From JAAELZ01 sp965223465 (lineage in GTDB: Bacteria; Pseudomonadota; Gammaproteobacteria; Arenicellales; Poriferihabitantaceae): a stretch of DNA of 64,000 nucleotides. The stretch covers positions 3,162,001 to 3,226,000 of the forward strand of contig OZ245025.1 in the NCBI GenBank assembly GCA_965223465.1. Direction: 5' to 3'. Below, piece by piece: positions 27,214 to 35,799 of the stretch. Below the pieces are notes generated by a model. That model was not told the DNA's origin, made no database searches, and saw only the letters and a list, made by a program, of their open reading frames with translations. Position 1 is the first letter of the stretch; each line of letters starts with the position of its first letter. The translations under genes and the position numbers were made by a program.

Positions 27214-28416
27214 CTAAACACCTTCGGTTTCAATCTTAATCTCATTCTCCAGGGTTTTGTGTACCGGGCAGCGATCAGCGATTTGCAGCATTCTGTTTGA
27301 CTGGTTTTCGGTGAGTTTGCCTTCGAGTGAAATGTGACGGGTGAAGACGTCGATTTGACCCTGTTGCTTATCACAATCGAGGCAGTCGTCAGCATGAACG
27401 CGGTTATGCGCCACTGCCACCGTCACGTTACTTAAGTCTATTTTTTTATGTCGCGCATACATATTCAGGGTCATTGCGGTACAGGTGCCCAGCGCGGTTG
27501 CCAAATAATCATAAGGAGAAGGGCCAAGGTTGGTGCCGCCAACTGCGATTGGCTCGTCTGCGATAAAATGATGACCGCTGGCATTGACGGTACACAGAAA
27601 ACCTTGTGCTGTTTTACCACTTACGGTAACGCCATGGCCCGCGGTGGGCTGTTTATTCGGTAGTGGATCAATGTAGCGTTTTGCCCAGGCGGAAAGTACA
27701 TTCGCTGCATACATCGAATCTTCCGATTTGGCGAGCAGATGATCAGCTTTATCCAGTGAAATAAAACTCTTTGGGTGCATCGCGTGGCTAAAAATAGTAC
27801 CCGCTTCTTTTACAGATACCGTCGCATCAATAGGAGAATGCATCACCAACAAAGCCTTACCCAGCGTTTTATAATCAATGTCGTGTTCCCTTACATCATT
27901 CACAAAATCGCGTTTAAAGGTGAACGCTCGACCCGCAAGATCGACTTCTGCCTCACCTTCACTTTCGATGGTTTCCAGATCGGCTTCAATCAAGTGCAGG
28001 ATATGCTCAGGTGCAGCGGGTGATCCAATACTGACCACCGCTTGAGCCGAAGGGATGTGTTTCGCAGCGGCCAATATTGCGGTGCCGCCTAGCGAATGAC
28101 CAACCAGTAGTTGTGGCGCATGGTGCTCGTTTGCAAGAAATTGCGCAGCATCCAACAAATCGTTGATATTGGTGGTAAAACTGCTGTCTGCAAAATCGCC
28201 CTGACTGGCGCCTAGCCCAGTAAAGTCAAAACGCAGGGTGGCAATACCGTTTTGCGCCAGAGTGTTCGAAATATGGGTAGCGGAATTTATATTTTTAGTG
28301 CAAGTAAAACAATGCGCAAATAAAGCGTAGGCAATAATTTCCTCAGTGTCCGGGCTATGCAAAATACCAACCAGTTGATGACCGTCTCGGTTTTTAAAGT
28401 TGACGCGTTGTTGCAT
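27214..28416 (-). CDS. Fused alpha/beta hydrolase and OsmC protein
   Basis: 400 residues from ATG 28416, chosen because GAGGAGA lies just upstream; the frame is open to 28431. N-terminal alpha/beta hydrolase (about 1-250) with nucleophile VGHSLGGTAIL. C-terminal OsmC domain (about 265-400) with the peroxidatic Cys pair in ALGTCTAMTLNMYAR and ADRCPVHKTLE. OsmC/Ohr domains reduce organic peroxides using thiols. This fusion is a known family architecture. The operator-like palindrome in front of trpD (28529-28546) is also upstream of this gene. Confidence 0.93.
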   Translation of the reverse strand: MQQRVNFKNRDGHQLVGILHSPDTEEIIAYALFAHCFTCTKNINSATHISNTLAQNGIATLRFDFTGLGASQGDFADSSFTTNINDLLDAAQFLANEHHAPQLLVGHSLGGTAILAAAKHIPSAQAVVSIGSPAAPEHILHLIEADLETIESEGEAEVDLAGRAFTFKRDFVNDVREHDIDYKTLGKALLVMHSPIDATVSVKEAGTIFSHAMHPKSFISLDKADHLLAKSEDSMYAANVLSAWAKRYIDPLPNKQPTAGHGVTVSGKTAQGFLCTVNASGHHFIADEPIAVGGTNLGPSPYDYLATALGTCTAMTLNMYARHKKIDLSNVTVAVAHNRVHADDCLDCDKQQGQIDVFTRHISLEGKLTENQSNRMLQIADRCPVHKTLENEIKIETEGV

Positions 28417-28528
28417 AAATAGTCTCCTCACAGGTGTCGCACGATTGCATAATTAGTCTAGCGGATAAGACCCTCAGCATGCTTGAATAGTTGCAGCTAA
28501 ATTGTATTCCGCTGTTTCCTGGGGTGAC

Positions 28529-28546
28529 TTGACATTGTAATGTCAA
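28529..28546. promoter_or_regulatory. Operator-like palindrome over a trpD promoter
   Basis: Perfect 18-base inverted repeat TTGACATT-GT-AATGTCAA. Its left arm is a consensus -35 (TTGACA, 28529-28534). A CATAAT -10 box (28551-28556) follows at 16-base spacing, about 34 bases before the trpD ATG. The layout suits a dimeric repressor that blocks RNA polymerase. The regulator is unknown; the divergent hydrolase-OsmC gene could be controlled by the same site. Confidence 0.55.
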
Positions 28547-28589
28547 CACTCATAATCCGAACGCAAATCCCAAGTCAAACCTAAATACC

Positions 28590-29606
28590 ATGAATATTCA
28601 AAGCGCAATTAAATCCCTGATGCAAGGGCAAAACCTAGAGCAATCCCAAATGCAGGATGTGATGTCTCAAATCATGGGTGGTGCGGCCACGCCTTCGCAA
28701 ATCAGCGCATTTTTAGTGGCATTGGCGATCAAGGGGGAAACCGTAGACGAAATTGTAGGCGCGGCGACGATCATGCGCGATCTGGCTGCGCAAGTTCAGC
28801 TCGAAGCGGATAAAATTATCGACTCGGTCGGCACGGGTGGAGATGGCGCCAAGCTGTTTAATATCTCGACCGCCAGTAGCTTTGTGGTCGCAGCTGCGGG
28901 TGGGGTGGTCGCCAAGCATGGGAATCGAGCCGCTTCGGGCAATTCGGGTAGTGCTGATTTGCTGGAAACGGCGGGAGTGGATATCAGCATCAGGCCTGAG
29001 CAGGTGGCGCAGTGTATTAAACAATGCGGGATTGGCTTTATGTTTGCGCCGACGCATCATTCCGCCATGAAATACGCGATTACGACGCGTAAGGAAATCG
29101 CCGTGCGCACGGTATTCAATCTACTTGGTCCTTTGACTAACCCAGCCAGGGCGACGCACCAGTTAACGGGCGTGTTTTCACCGCATTGGGTTGAGCCCAT
29201 GGCGGAAGTATTGGGCAGAATGGGTAGTCAACATGCCCTGGTAGTACATTCTGAGGATGGGTTGGATGAAGTGAGCCTCGCAGTTCCGACGCATGTCGCC
29301 GAGTATGTTGATGGGAAGGTGATTACGTATCGTATTGCTCCGGAAGAGTTTGGAATTGAACGACAGTCTCTGGATGGGCTAATTGTGGAAAATTCTGCTC
29401 AGAGCCTCGCCCTGATTAAAAACGCGTTGTCTGGTGACACAGGCCCCGCCGCAGATATGCTGGCTTTAAACGCTGGCGCCACGCTATACGCAGGCGACTT
29501 GAGTGATACGCTATCGGCTGGGGTGGAAATGGCTAGAAATATCCTACAAAGCGGCAAAGCCCTGAATAAACTTGAGCAGCTGGTGGAAGTATCGCAGGCT
29601 GTCTAG
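28590..29606 (+). CDS. trpD: Anthranilate phosphoribosyltransferase
   Basis: 338 residues, normal length. Converts anthranilate and PRPP to phosphoribosylanthranilate in tryptophan synthesis. Motifs: DSVGTGGDGAKLFNIST (GTGGD, PRPP binding), VVAKHGNRAASGNSGSAD and the metal-binding DE of DGLDEVSL. No trpE, trpG or trpC is adjacent, so it is an orphan trp gene here. A palindromic promoter lies just upstream. Confidence 0.97.
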   Translation: MNIQSAIKSLMQGQNLEQSQMQDVMSQIMGGAATPSQISAFLVALAIKGETVDEIVGAATIMRDLAAQVQLEADKIIDSVGTGGDGAKLFNISTASSFVVAAAGGVVAKHGNRAASGNSGSADLLETAGVDISIRPEQVAQCIKQCGIGFMFAPTHHSAMKYAITTRKEIAVRTVFNLLGPLTNPARATHQLTGVFSPHWVEPMAEVLGRMGSQHALVVHSEDGLDEVSLAVPTHVAEYVDGKVITYRIAPEEFGIERQSLDGLIVENSAQSLALIKNALSGDTGPAADMLALNAGATLYAGDLSDTLSAGVEMARNILQSGKALNKLEQLVEVSQAV

Positions 29607-29674
29607 TCGGCTTGATTTGCAGAGACCTCGTTATTTCTCCAGATCAAAACAGCTCTTGCGAGTGAGGGGGCGGG

Positions 29675-30412
29675 TTATATACAACTTCCCTGCATAATGA
29701 CGTCGATTGTCAAGGTAGGGATGATGCCGTCATTGTCACTGATGGTAATGGATCCAGCATAGCCATCTTTAACATTGGCACACCCTTGTAGACAGGGTTC
29801 AACATAATAAGCGATTGGAGCATAACCGGAATAATTCACCGAATCTGAGCCAGCTACGATGGTGTATGGCACAGGACTATCTGTTGCGTAACAGCCGTTT
29901 TGGGGGCCATCAATCAGCGCAAGCATCTCCACTCCTGAGCATTCGGTAAGTCCAGATGTGTAGTTTTCAGCCTTGCCGGTCACGGTAACGTTGATATCGC
30001 CGGCAGGGCGATCACCTATCACTGAAATAGCATAACCATTACCCACAAAAGCAAAATTTTGCTGGCATATCTGGGGTGGGACCGAAAGCCCTGGTCGAAG
30101 GACCAGCTCTCCAGAAGTGCCGTTCTGGCCTAGTGAAATTTCCTGACCGGTATAGGGTGAGCCGATCAGCTCAAACTGAAAGCGCGGGGGATCTGGGGGC
30201 GGTGGTGGTGATGTAGTTTGAGCATGCGCTGGTAGGATCGTTTGTTCTACAATGGGTTTAACCCAGCTACCAGGCAGAAACAAAAAGCCAATTCCAGCGC
30301 TATTACCTGCTGCGAGTATCTTGAGTAGGTGCCGACGTCTCAGTCGTTTCGAGTCGAGTATTTTTGGTTGATTGCTTGAACGAACGGGCATGTTAATTTT
30401 CTTGGAAGTCAC
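29675..30412 (-). CDS. Secreted protein with RR leader and HAQTT motif (second copy of leader)
   Basis: 245 residues, no known family. The leader has KRLRRRHLLKILA, a hydrophobic stretch, SWVKPIVEQTILPAHAQTT, then a proline run. It closely matches the leader of the protein at 3987-4565, while the mature parts do not obviously align. The mature region is Gly/Ser/Thr-rich, with about nine Cys, and probably forms an all-beta exported domain. ATG 30412 is used; in-frame ATG at residue 8 is possible. Function unknown. Confidence 0.65.
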   Translation of the reverse strand: MTSKKINMPVRSSNQPKILDSKRLRRRHLLKILAAGNSAGIGFLFLPGSWVKPIVEQTILPAHAQTTSPPPPPDPPRFQFELIGSPYTGQEISLGQNGTSGELVLRPGLSVPPQICQQNFAFVGNGYAISVIGDRPAGDINVTVTGKAENYTSGLTECSGVEMLALIDGPQNGCYATDSPVPYTIVAGSDSVNYSGYAPIAYYVEPCLQGCANVKDGYAGSITISDNDGIIPTLTIDVIMQGSCI

Positions 30413-30672
30413 TTGTTTTCAGGGTCAGCCTAGCCATTGGAATGTGCATGTCTAGTGAGATGATTTTCAAGCACAATTTATCTTTGGCATAATTTGTAGA
30501 TTCACATTAAACCATGGGTCATGGTTTGCGTGGTCGTCTAACTCTCTGGTACCGCGCACTCCATGGGCTTCAAATCCTAAATCTATGTTTTCATTCTACC
30601 AGAGTAGTTACATTTGCTATAGCATTGAATTCAGTTATATCATAGGCGTTCGGTCACCAAGCTGATCACAAG

Positions 30673-31620
30673 ATGCCTATGCCCAACCGCCGGCGTGTCT
30701 ATGAATTGCTAGAAATTGCCCAAGCGGGCGATTCGCTGAGCAAGGCAGTCGATGCGTTTTTGATCGTCCTGATTGTCCTTAACGTTATCGCTGTTGTCGT
30801 TGAAACCTTGCCGTCTATGGCAGGTCAGTATCAGGCGGCTTTCTTATTATTTGATTATTTCTCTGCGAGTGTATTTGCGTTCGAGTACGGACTTAGGGTT
30901 TGGTCTTCAGTGGAAAGCTATCAGGCACAAAGATCGATATCTGATGCTCGGATACGGCTAAATTATGTTTTCTCGCCCATGGCAATTATTGATTTGCTGG
31001 CTTTCTTGCCTTCTTTGTTACAGGTATTCGTCGACACTGATCTCAGATTCCTAAGGGTGCTTCGCCTGCTTCGTATGTTTAAACTGACGCGTTATTCTGC
31101 TTCCATGGAGATGGTGCTGAATGTGGTGCGTAAGGAAAAAAATGCATTTTATGCTGCCTTTTTCGTGCTGATGGTGTTGGTGGTGATTGCGGCTGGCGGA
31201 ATGTACTATGTCGAGCGCGAACATCAACCCGAAGCGTTTGCATCCATTCCGCACGCGATGTGGTGGGCGCTGGTGACCTTGACAACCGTAGGCTATGGTG
31301 ATGTTGCGCCGATAACCGTATTGGGCAAGATATTCGGCGGTCTTATCATTATCGGGGGGGTGGGTATTGTTGCGCTGCCTGCGGGTATCATGGCGTCAGC
31401 ATTCGCTGAAGAAATGCGTATTCGTAAAAACAAATTGGCGTTTAACATTGAAACCGCCCTGGAAGACGGCATTATAGATGAAGGCGAAATGCTGGAAATT
31501 TCCAGTCGCGCAGCTGAGCTCGGTATGGATGAAGAGGCCATGCACGAGCTCATCCAGTTGGCGATAAAAACGCGCCAACAGGCGCAGCAACAGTGTCCGC
31601 ATTGTGGAGAGAAACTATAA
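30673..31620 (+). CDS. Voltage-gated-type potassium channel with C-terminal CPHCG
   Basis: 315 residues. Six transmembrane segments: S1 near 25-45, and a voltage-sensor S4 FLRVLRLLRMFKLTR with Arg/Lys every third residue. The pore ALVTLTTVGYGDVAP has the K+ filter TVGYGD, then S6 IIGGVGIVALPAGIMAS. A cytoplasmic tail follows with IIDEGEMLEISSRAAELGM and a closing CPHCGEKL, which could bind metal if paired in the oligomer. Prokaryotic Kv (KvAP-like) channels of about 250-300 residues are the nearest family. It stands alone on the plus strand. Confidence 0.92.
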   Translation: MPMPNRRRVYELLEIAQAGDSLSKAVDAFLIVLIVLNVIAVVVETLPSMAGQYQAAFLLFDYFSASVFAFEYGLRVWSSVESYQAQRSISDARIRLNYVFSPMAIIDLLAFLPSLLQVFVDTDLRFLRVLRLLRMFKLTRYSASMEMVLNVVRKEKNAFYAAFFVLMVLVVIAAGGMYYVEREHQPEAFASIPHAMWWALVTLTTVGYGDVAPITVLGKIFGGLIIIGGVGIVALPAGIMASAFAEEMRIRKNKLAFNIETALEDGIIDEGEMLEISSRAAELGMDEEAMHELIQLAIKTRQQAQQQCPHCGEKL

Positions 31621-31670
31621 TGATTGTTGCATTGCTACGTACAGATAGCTGCGGTGTTTTTGGGGTCTGC

Positions 31671-32885
31671 TTAAATATTAAATGGATTTTCCATTGATGG
31701 ACTGGGCTGGGTAAACCATTGTGGGCCATCATGATCTAGATATACATGATCTTCTAATCGGACGCCAAACTCGCCATAGCTACATATCATCGGTTCAATA
31801 GAAAAACACATACCCGCCGCTAAGGGTAAATCATTACCTCTAACGATATAAGGGTGTTCGTGAACATCAAGACCCACACCATGGCCGGTGCGATGCGGAA
31901 GGCCAGGCACTTGATAATCTGGCCCGAACCCGGCCGCTTCGATCACTTTACGTGCAGCTTCATCTGGTGCCCAACACGGCGCGCCAATTTGCGCCGCGTT
32001 GAATGCAGCCAGCTGTGCTTCCTGTTCCAACTCCCAAATTTCGCGTTGGCGCGCGTTGGGCTCACCAAACACATAACTGCGCGTAATATCAGAGTGGTAA
32101 CTATGTAAAGTGGCACCCGTATCAATCAGCACCATATCGTTTACGGCGAGTTTCTGCGGATAGGGTACGCCATGGGGGTAGGCTGTTGCTTCACCAAACA
32201 GCACAATGTTAAAGGTGGATCGTCCATCCATACCACACGTGATATGTGCTTCATCAAGAAACGCCTGTACATCACGCGTATCGATTCCTTCATGAAGTAT
32301 TTTGGCCGTTGCCTGGTGAATATATTGCGTAATGCTCTTGGCTTTCGCGAGCAGTGCAATTTCATTTGGAGATTTGATTCTTCTGCAGGCAGCGATCAGG
32401 TCTTCAGCGTTACTAATGGTCAGCGGCAATGTGGTTTTGAGTAAACGACTCGCAGTAAAAAAAGGAGTTTGGTGATCGATAGCCAATCTACCGTTAGCTC
32501 GTTGGGAACACTTGAGCGCAGCTTCCGTTACAAACGTAGTCGGATGCTGGTGTTCTTCCCAAACGATTAAATCGCCTTCTACTAGCATTTGAGTGCGGGT
32601 TTTTTGTGCCTCAAAAGCTGGGCATATGTAGATCAGCTCACCGCTCACAGACACCAGCGCACCGTGCAGGCGCTCACTGCTATGGCATTGCATTCCAGTG
32701 AAGTAATGTAGACTGGGAGTCGCATCAAGATACAGTACGTCTATGTCGTTCTCGCGCATTAGACGCCTTACTTTTTGTAAGCGCTGTTGATATTCTTCTA
32801 TTTTGATCGGCTTTGCGCCATCACGCATTGAGGTAAAGTTCGCGCTTTCTTTGGCCGCGTTAGATTCGCCAACACCTACGGTCAT
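31671..32885 (-). CDS. M24-family Xaa-Pro peptidase
   Basis: 404 residues; an N-terminal creatinase-like domain (about 30-160) and the pita-bread M24 domain. Metal ligands: Asp in LIDTGATLHSYHSD (two Asp), His in HRTGHGVGLDVHEHP, Glu in SIEPMICSYGEFGVRLED (two Glu). Complete dinuclear site, so active. Likely removes Xaa-Pro dipeptides in the cytoplasm. It follows panC on the minus strand after 21 bases; the two may share a transcript. Confidence 0.92.
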   Translation of the reverse strand: MTVGVGESNAAKESANFTSMRDGAKPIKIEEYQQRLQKVRRLMRENDIDVLYLDATPSLHYFTGMQCHSSERLHGALVSVSGELIYICPAFEAQKTRTQMLVEGDLIVWEEHQHPTTFVTEAALKCSQRANGRLAIDHQTPFFTASRLLKTTLPLTISNAEDLIAACRRIKSPNEIALLAKAKSITQYIHQATAKILHEGIDTRDVQAFLDEAHITCGMDGRSTFNIVLFGEATAYPHGVPYPQKLAVNDMVLIDTGATLHSYHSDITRSYVFGEPNARQREIWELEQEAQLAAFNAAQIGAPCWAPDEAARKVIEAAGFGPDYQVPGLPHRTGHGVGLDVHEHPYIVRGNDLPLAAGMCFSIEPMICSYGEFGVRLEDHVYLDHDGPQWFTQPSPSMENPFNI

Positions 32886-32906
32886 GAGTAGTAAGTTCGA
32901 TTCGAA

Positions 32907-33773
32907 TTAAGATTTTAACGATAGCGCCATATTGTCGATCAGCCTGACGCCTTCAATATTACCTGCGACAAACACACGTGCCTGATTGATTTCATGCTTG
33001 GGTTGTATTGTTGACCAGTTCTTGGGGTCACGTACTTCTGCATATTCGAGTTCGATTTCACTTTTGCGTAACACCTTATGCATGGCTCGTTGCAGTTTTT
33101 TCGGGCGACGCTCACCTTTTCGCCAACATTTATTTGCTGCTTGCATGGCTTTGAAAATAACGGTTGCTTCTTTGAGGCCGGCGTCTGATAAACGCGCATT
33201 ACGAGAAGAGCGCGCTAATCCACTTGGTTCGCGCGATGTTGCGCACGCAATGACACTGATACCCTCCATGCTTGCAGCGAGCTGCTCTATAATTCTGACT
33301 TGCTGATAATCTTTTTCGCCAAAATAAGTGCGACATGGCCCGACAAAACTAAATAAGCGCGAAACTACTTCTCGTACGCCCTCAAAATGTCCGGGCCGAA
33401 AACTGCCTTCCAGGCCTTTGGCGTATTCCCCCGGATCTGGTAAGGACTCCTTATCTTTGTGCTCAGCATCCCCCAAAACTTGTTCTGGTGTGCCGGTAAA
33501 GACAGCGTCGATGCCAATGGATTCCAGTAATCTGAGGTCTTGCTCTTGGTCTCGTGGGTATTTATCCAGGTCTTCCTTATTATTGAATTGTAAAGGGTTA
33601 ACAAAAATGCTAACAATGGTGTGATCGTTTTCCGCCAATGCCCGTTCCATCAAGCTAACGTGACCTGCGTGCAGTGCACCCATGGTGGCGACAAACCCAA
33701 GTTGCTTGCCTACGCGGCGTGTTTTATGACACCATCTCTGGGCTGCATGCGGCGAATCAAATAAAAGTGTCAT
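32907..33773 (-). CDS. panC: Pantothenate synthetase
   Basis: 288 residues. Joins pantoate and beta-alanine with ATP to make pantothenate. HIGH-type motif LHAGHVSLM (about 34-42), TMGALHAGH, VSIFVNPLQFN, FRPGHFEGV and YFGEKDYQQVRII. KMSKS-like loop SGLARSSRNARLS. panB and panD are not adjacent. The ATG is 47 bases from the start of the divergent serine protease. Confidence 0.96.
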   Translation of the reverse strand: MTLLFDSPHAAQRWCHKTRRVGKQLGFVATMGALHAGHVSLMERALAENDHTIVSIFVNPLQFNNKEDLDKYPRDQEQDLRLLESIGIDAVFTGTPEQVLGDAEHKDKESLPDPGEYAKGLEGSFRPGHFEGVREVVSRLFSFVGPCRTYFGEKDYQQVRIIEQLAASMEGISVIACATSREPSGLARSSRNARLSDAGLKEATVIFKAMQAANKCWRKGERRPKKLQRAMHKVLRKSEIELEYAEVRDPKNWSTIQPKHEINQARVFVAGNIEGVRLIDNMALSLKS

Positions 33774-33820
33774 GGTCAGTAAGGGGTTATCAGAGTACGA
33801 AGCGAAACCAGTATGTATTA

Positions 33821-34666
33821 ATGAACAGCTATTTTACAAAACTATTATCTGGATTTGTTACGCTTAGTTTGGGGTTGCTACAGATGCCTGCCAGCGCCAT
33901 TACCCAGGGTCACGATGCTGCGCAGGGCAGATGGCTTTCGGTGGTGGCTATAGTGGCAGCTGAGCGAACGCCCTCAGTGGGATATTTTTGCGTTGGTAGC
34001 CTCATTGCACCGCGCTGGGTGGTGACTGCCGCGCATTGCGTCAAGGGTTTGTCTACACAACAAGTAGAAGCGATAACCGGGCTTTACGCACTGAATCAAA
34101 GCACGGGCACCCAGCGCCATTCGATCAACCAGATCATCGTTCAACCGCAGTACAATACCCCTGAACTCAACGCCGACATCGCCTTGCTCAAGTTATCAAG
34201 CGCATCGTCTTATCCAGTCCTGCCCGTATTCGGTGAACAACGTGACTTAACCGGTAAGCAAGCGAGTGTGATTGGTTGGGGGTTTCGGCAATCCGGTGGG
34301 ACCACCAGCAACGTCTTGCAACATGCCTCGTTGCCCGTAATTTCAAATGGGCTCTGCGATGCTGCGTACAACGGCGTGATGGCGATTCAACCAACCATGC
34401 TATGCGCAGGTGATGGGGTAGGTGGGCCTTCGATTTGTACACGAGATAGTGGTGCGCCCCTGATGATTCGGGTACGAGATCAAGATGTATTAATCGGGGT
34501 TGGATCTTTTAGTTTTGGGTGTGGGATATCGGGATATTATAGCGGCTTTGCGCGCGTTTCTGCCTTACTGGATTTCCTGCAGCAACACATCCCCAGCCTT
34601 GCTTTATTTCACTTTCCACCCGGTTATTTCATGCCAGCGATTTTACCTTTATTGCTGAATGATTAG
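33821..34666 (+). CDS. Trypsin-like (S1) serine protease with altered GDSGGP motif
   Basis: 281 residues from ATG 33821; extension to 33674 would overlap panC and is rejected. Signal peptide FVTLSLGLLQMPASA. Catalytic His in VVTAAHCVKG, Asp in NADIALLKL, and Ser in TRDSGAPLM. The usual GDSGGP is RDSGAP, so oxyanion-hole Gly193 is Arg and Gly197 is Ala. This may alter or reduce activity. The fold is otherwise complete. A hydrophobic C-terminal tail (FHFPPGYFMPAILPLLL) is unusual and could associate with membrane. Periplasmic or secreted. Confidence 0.88.
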   Translation: MNSYFTKLLSGFVTLSLGLLQMPASAITQGHDAAQGRWLSVVAIVAAERTPSVGYFCVGSLIAPRWVVTAAHCVKGLSTQQVEAITGLYALNQSTGTQRHSINQIIVQPQYNTPELNADIALLKLSSASSYPVLPVFGEQRDLTGKQASVIGWGFRQSGGTTSNVLQHASLPVISNGLCDAAYNGVMAIQPTMLCAGDGVGGPSICTRDSGAPLMIRVRDQDVLIGVGSFSFGCGISGYYSGFARVSALLDFLQQHIPSLALFHFPPGYFMPAILPLLLND

Positions 34667-34680
34667 CAGGTGACTATACG

Positions 34681-35265
34681 CTAGGCTAATTTGGCTGCGC
34701 TACGGGCGACGCGTTCACCCAGAACCTGCGCCGCGGTAATTTCATCTTTGCTGAATGCATTCTTATTATTGGCGCCAGCCACATGACTCGCACCGTACGG
34801 CGTGCCACCGGTGGTGGTTTTGCCCAATGGTGAGCCTGCGAAGGGGATCCCCACCAGCAGCATTCCATGATGCAGCAGGGGCAGCATCATACTGAGCAGC
34901 GTGCTTTCCTGCCCCCCATGCATACTTGAAGTTGAGGTGAATACACCTGCGGGCTTGTCCACCAATTCGCCCGATAACCAAAGCGGTGCCGTTTGATCCA
35001 GGAAGTATTTAAGGGGCGCGGCCATATTCCCAAAGCGCGTCGGGCTGCCCATGATCAGGCCATCACAACTTTTAAGGTCATCCATGCTGACGTAAGGATC
35101 ACCCTCGTCCGGTATGTCTGGCTCGGTTGTCTCACAAACAGTTGAAACTGGCGGGACGGTGCGCAAGACAGCGTTGCCACCTCCTTGTTCTACCCCTTGC
35201 GCAATATGATAGGCCAGTTTTTTAACTGAACCATGCCGGCTGTAATATAAAACCAGAATATCCAT
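34681..35265 (-). CDS. wrbA: NAD(P)H:quinone oxidoreductase WrbA
   Basis: 194 residues, flavodoxin fold. FMN phosphate loop YYSRHGSVKKLAYHI; family signature GSPTRFGNMAAPLKYFLDQT; FTSTSSMHGGQESTL and GGTPYGASHVAG bind the flavin ring. It makes two-electron quinone reductions and limits semiquinones. It follows arsC by 24 bases, in the common arsC-wrbA pairing, with yihY nearby. Confidence 0.95.
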   Translation of the reverse strand: MDILVLYYSRHGSVKKLAYHIAQGVEQGGGNAVLRTVPPVSTVCETTEPDIPDEGDPYVSMDDLKSCDGLIMGSPTRFGNMAAPLKYFLDQTAPLWLSGELVDKPAGVFTSTSSMHGGQESTLLSMMLPLLHHGMLLVGIPFAGSPLGKTTTGGTPYGASHVAGANNKNAFSKDEITAAQVLGERVARSAAKLA

Positions 35266-35289
35266 TGCAATTAGCGGCCGGGACGAGGA

Positions 35290-35634
35290 TTACAAAATAT
35301 CGATAACTTTTTCAATCGGTCGGCCAATCGCCGCCTTGTTACCGTGAACCACGATGGGGCGTTCAATCAATTTAGGGTTGTCTGCCAATATGTCTATCCA
35401 CTGATCATTGCTCAGTGTCTTTTCGGCGAGCCCAAGCTCTTTATATAAGGCCTCACCTTTGCGCACGATTTGTTCAGCCTGGAGTCCAAGCTTTTCCAGT
35501 AGCTCGGTAAGCTCTTGCTTGTTAGGCGGTGTCTCAAGATACTTAATGATGGTAGGGTTGATGCCCTTAGATTCAAGCATTTCCAGGCTAGCACGGGATT
35601 TGGAACAGCGTGGGTTGTGGTATATAGTGGTCAT
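35290..35634 (-). CDS. arsC: ArsC-family arsenate reductase
   Basis: 114 residues. Active Cys in NPRCSKSRASLEML, the Cys-x-x-Ser-Arg loop, Arg residues near ERPIVVHGNKAAIGRP that stabilise the arsenate. These glutaredoxin-coupled reductases reduce arsenate to arsenite. Many chromosomal copies with no arsB/arsR near them, as here, may have other roles (Spx/YffB relatives). It likely shares a transcript with wrbA. Confidence 0.92.
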   Translation of the reverse strand: MTTIYHNPRCSKSRASLEMLESKGINPTIIKYLETPPNKQELTELLEKLGLQAEQIVRKGEALYKELGLAEKTLSNDQWIDILADNPKLIERPIVVHGNKAAIGRPIEKVIDIL

Positions 35635-35799
35635 AGTAATAAAATTTTGAGATTTCAGTGAATCATAAGAGTTAGGCGCGTCGGAGACAAGCTTGCCTTA
35701 TAGATTTCATGAATAAATCAAGTGGTTATAAGCTCAGGTTTAATTTAGTCATTAGTTTACGCTAAAAGCCTCGAATGCCTGGATACACTTAGGTAAATT

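Noticed and set aside
30413..30672. Possible RNA gene in the gap before the K+ channel
   Set aside because: No tRNA features and no convincing promoter; the AGGGTCAGCC at 30421 is the only recognisable motif.
33674..33820. N-terminal extension of the serine protease
   Set aside because: Overlaps panC on the other strand; ATG 33821 yields a signal peptide.
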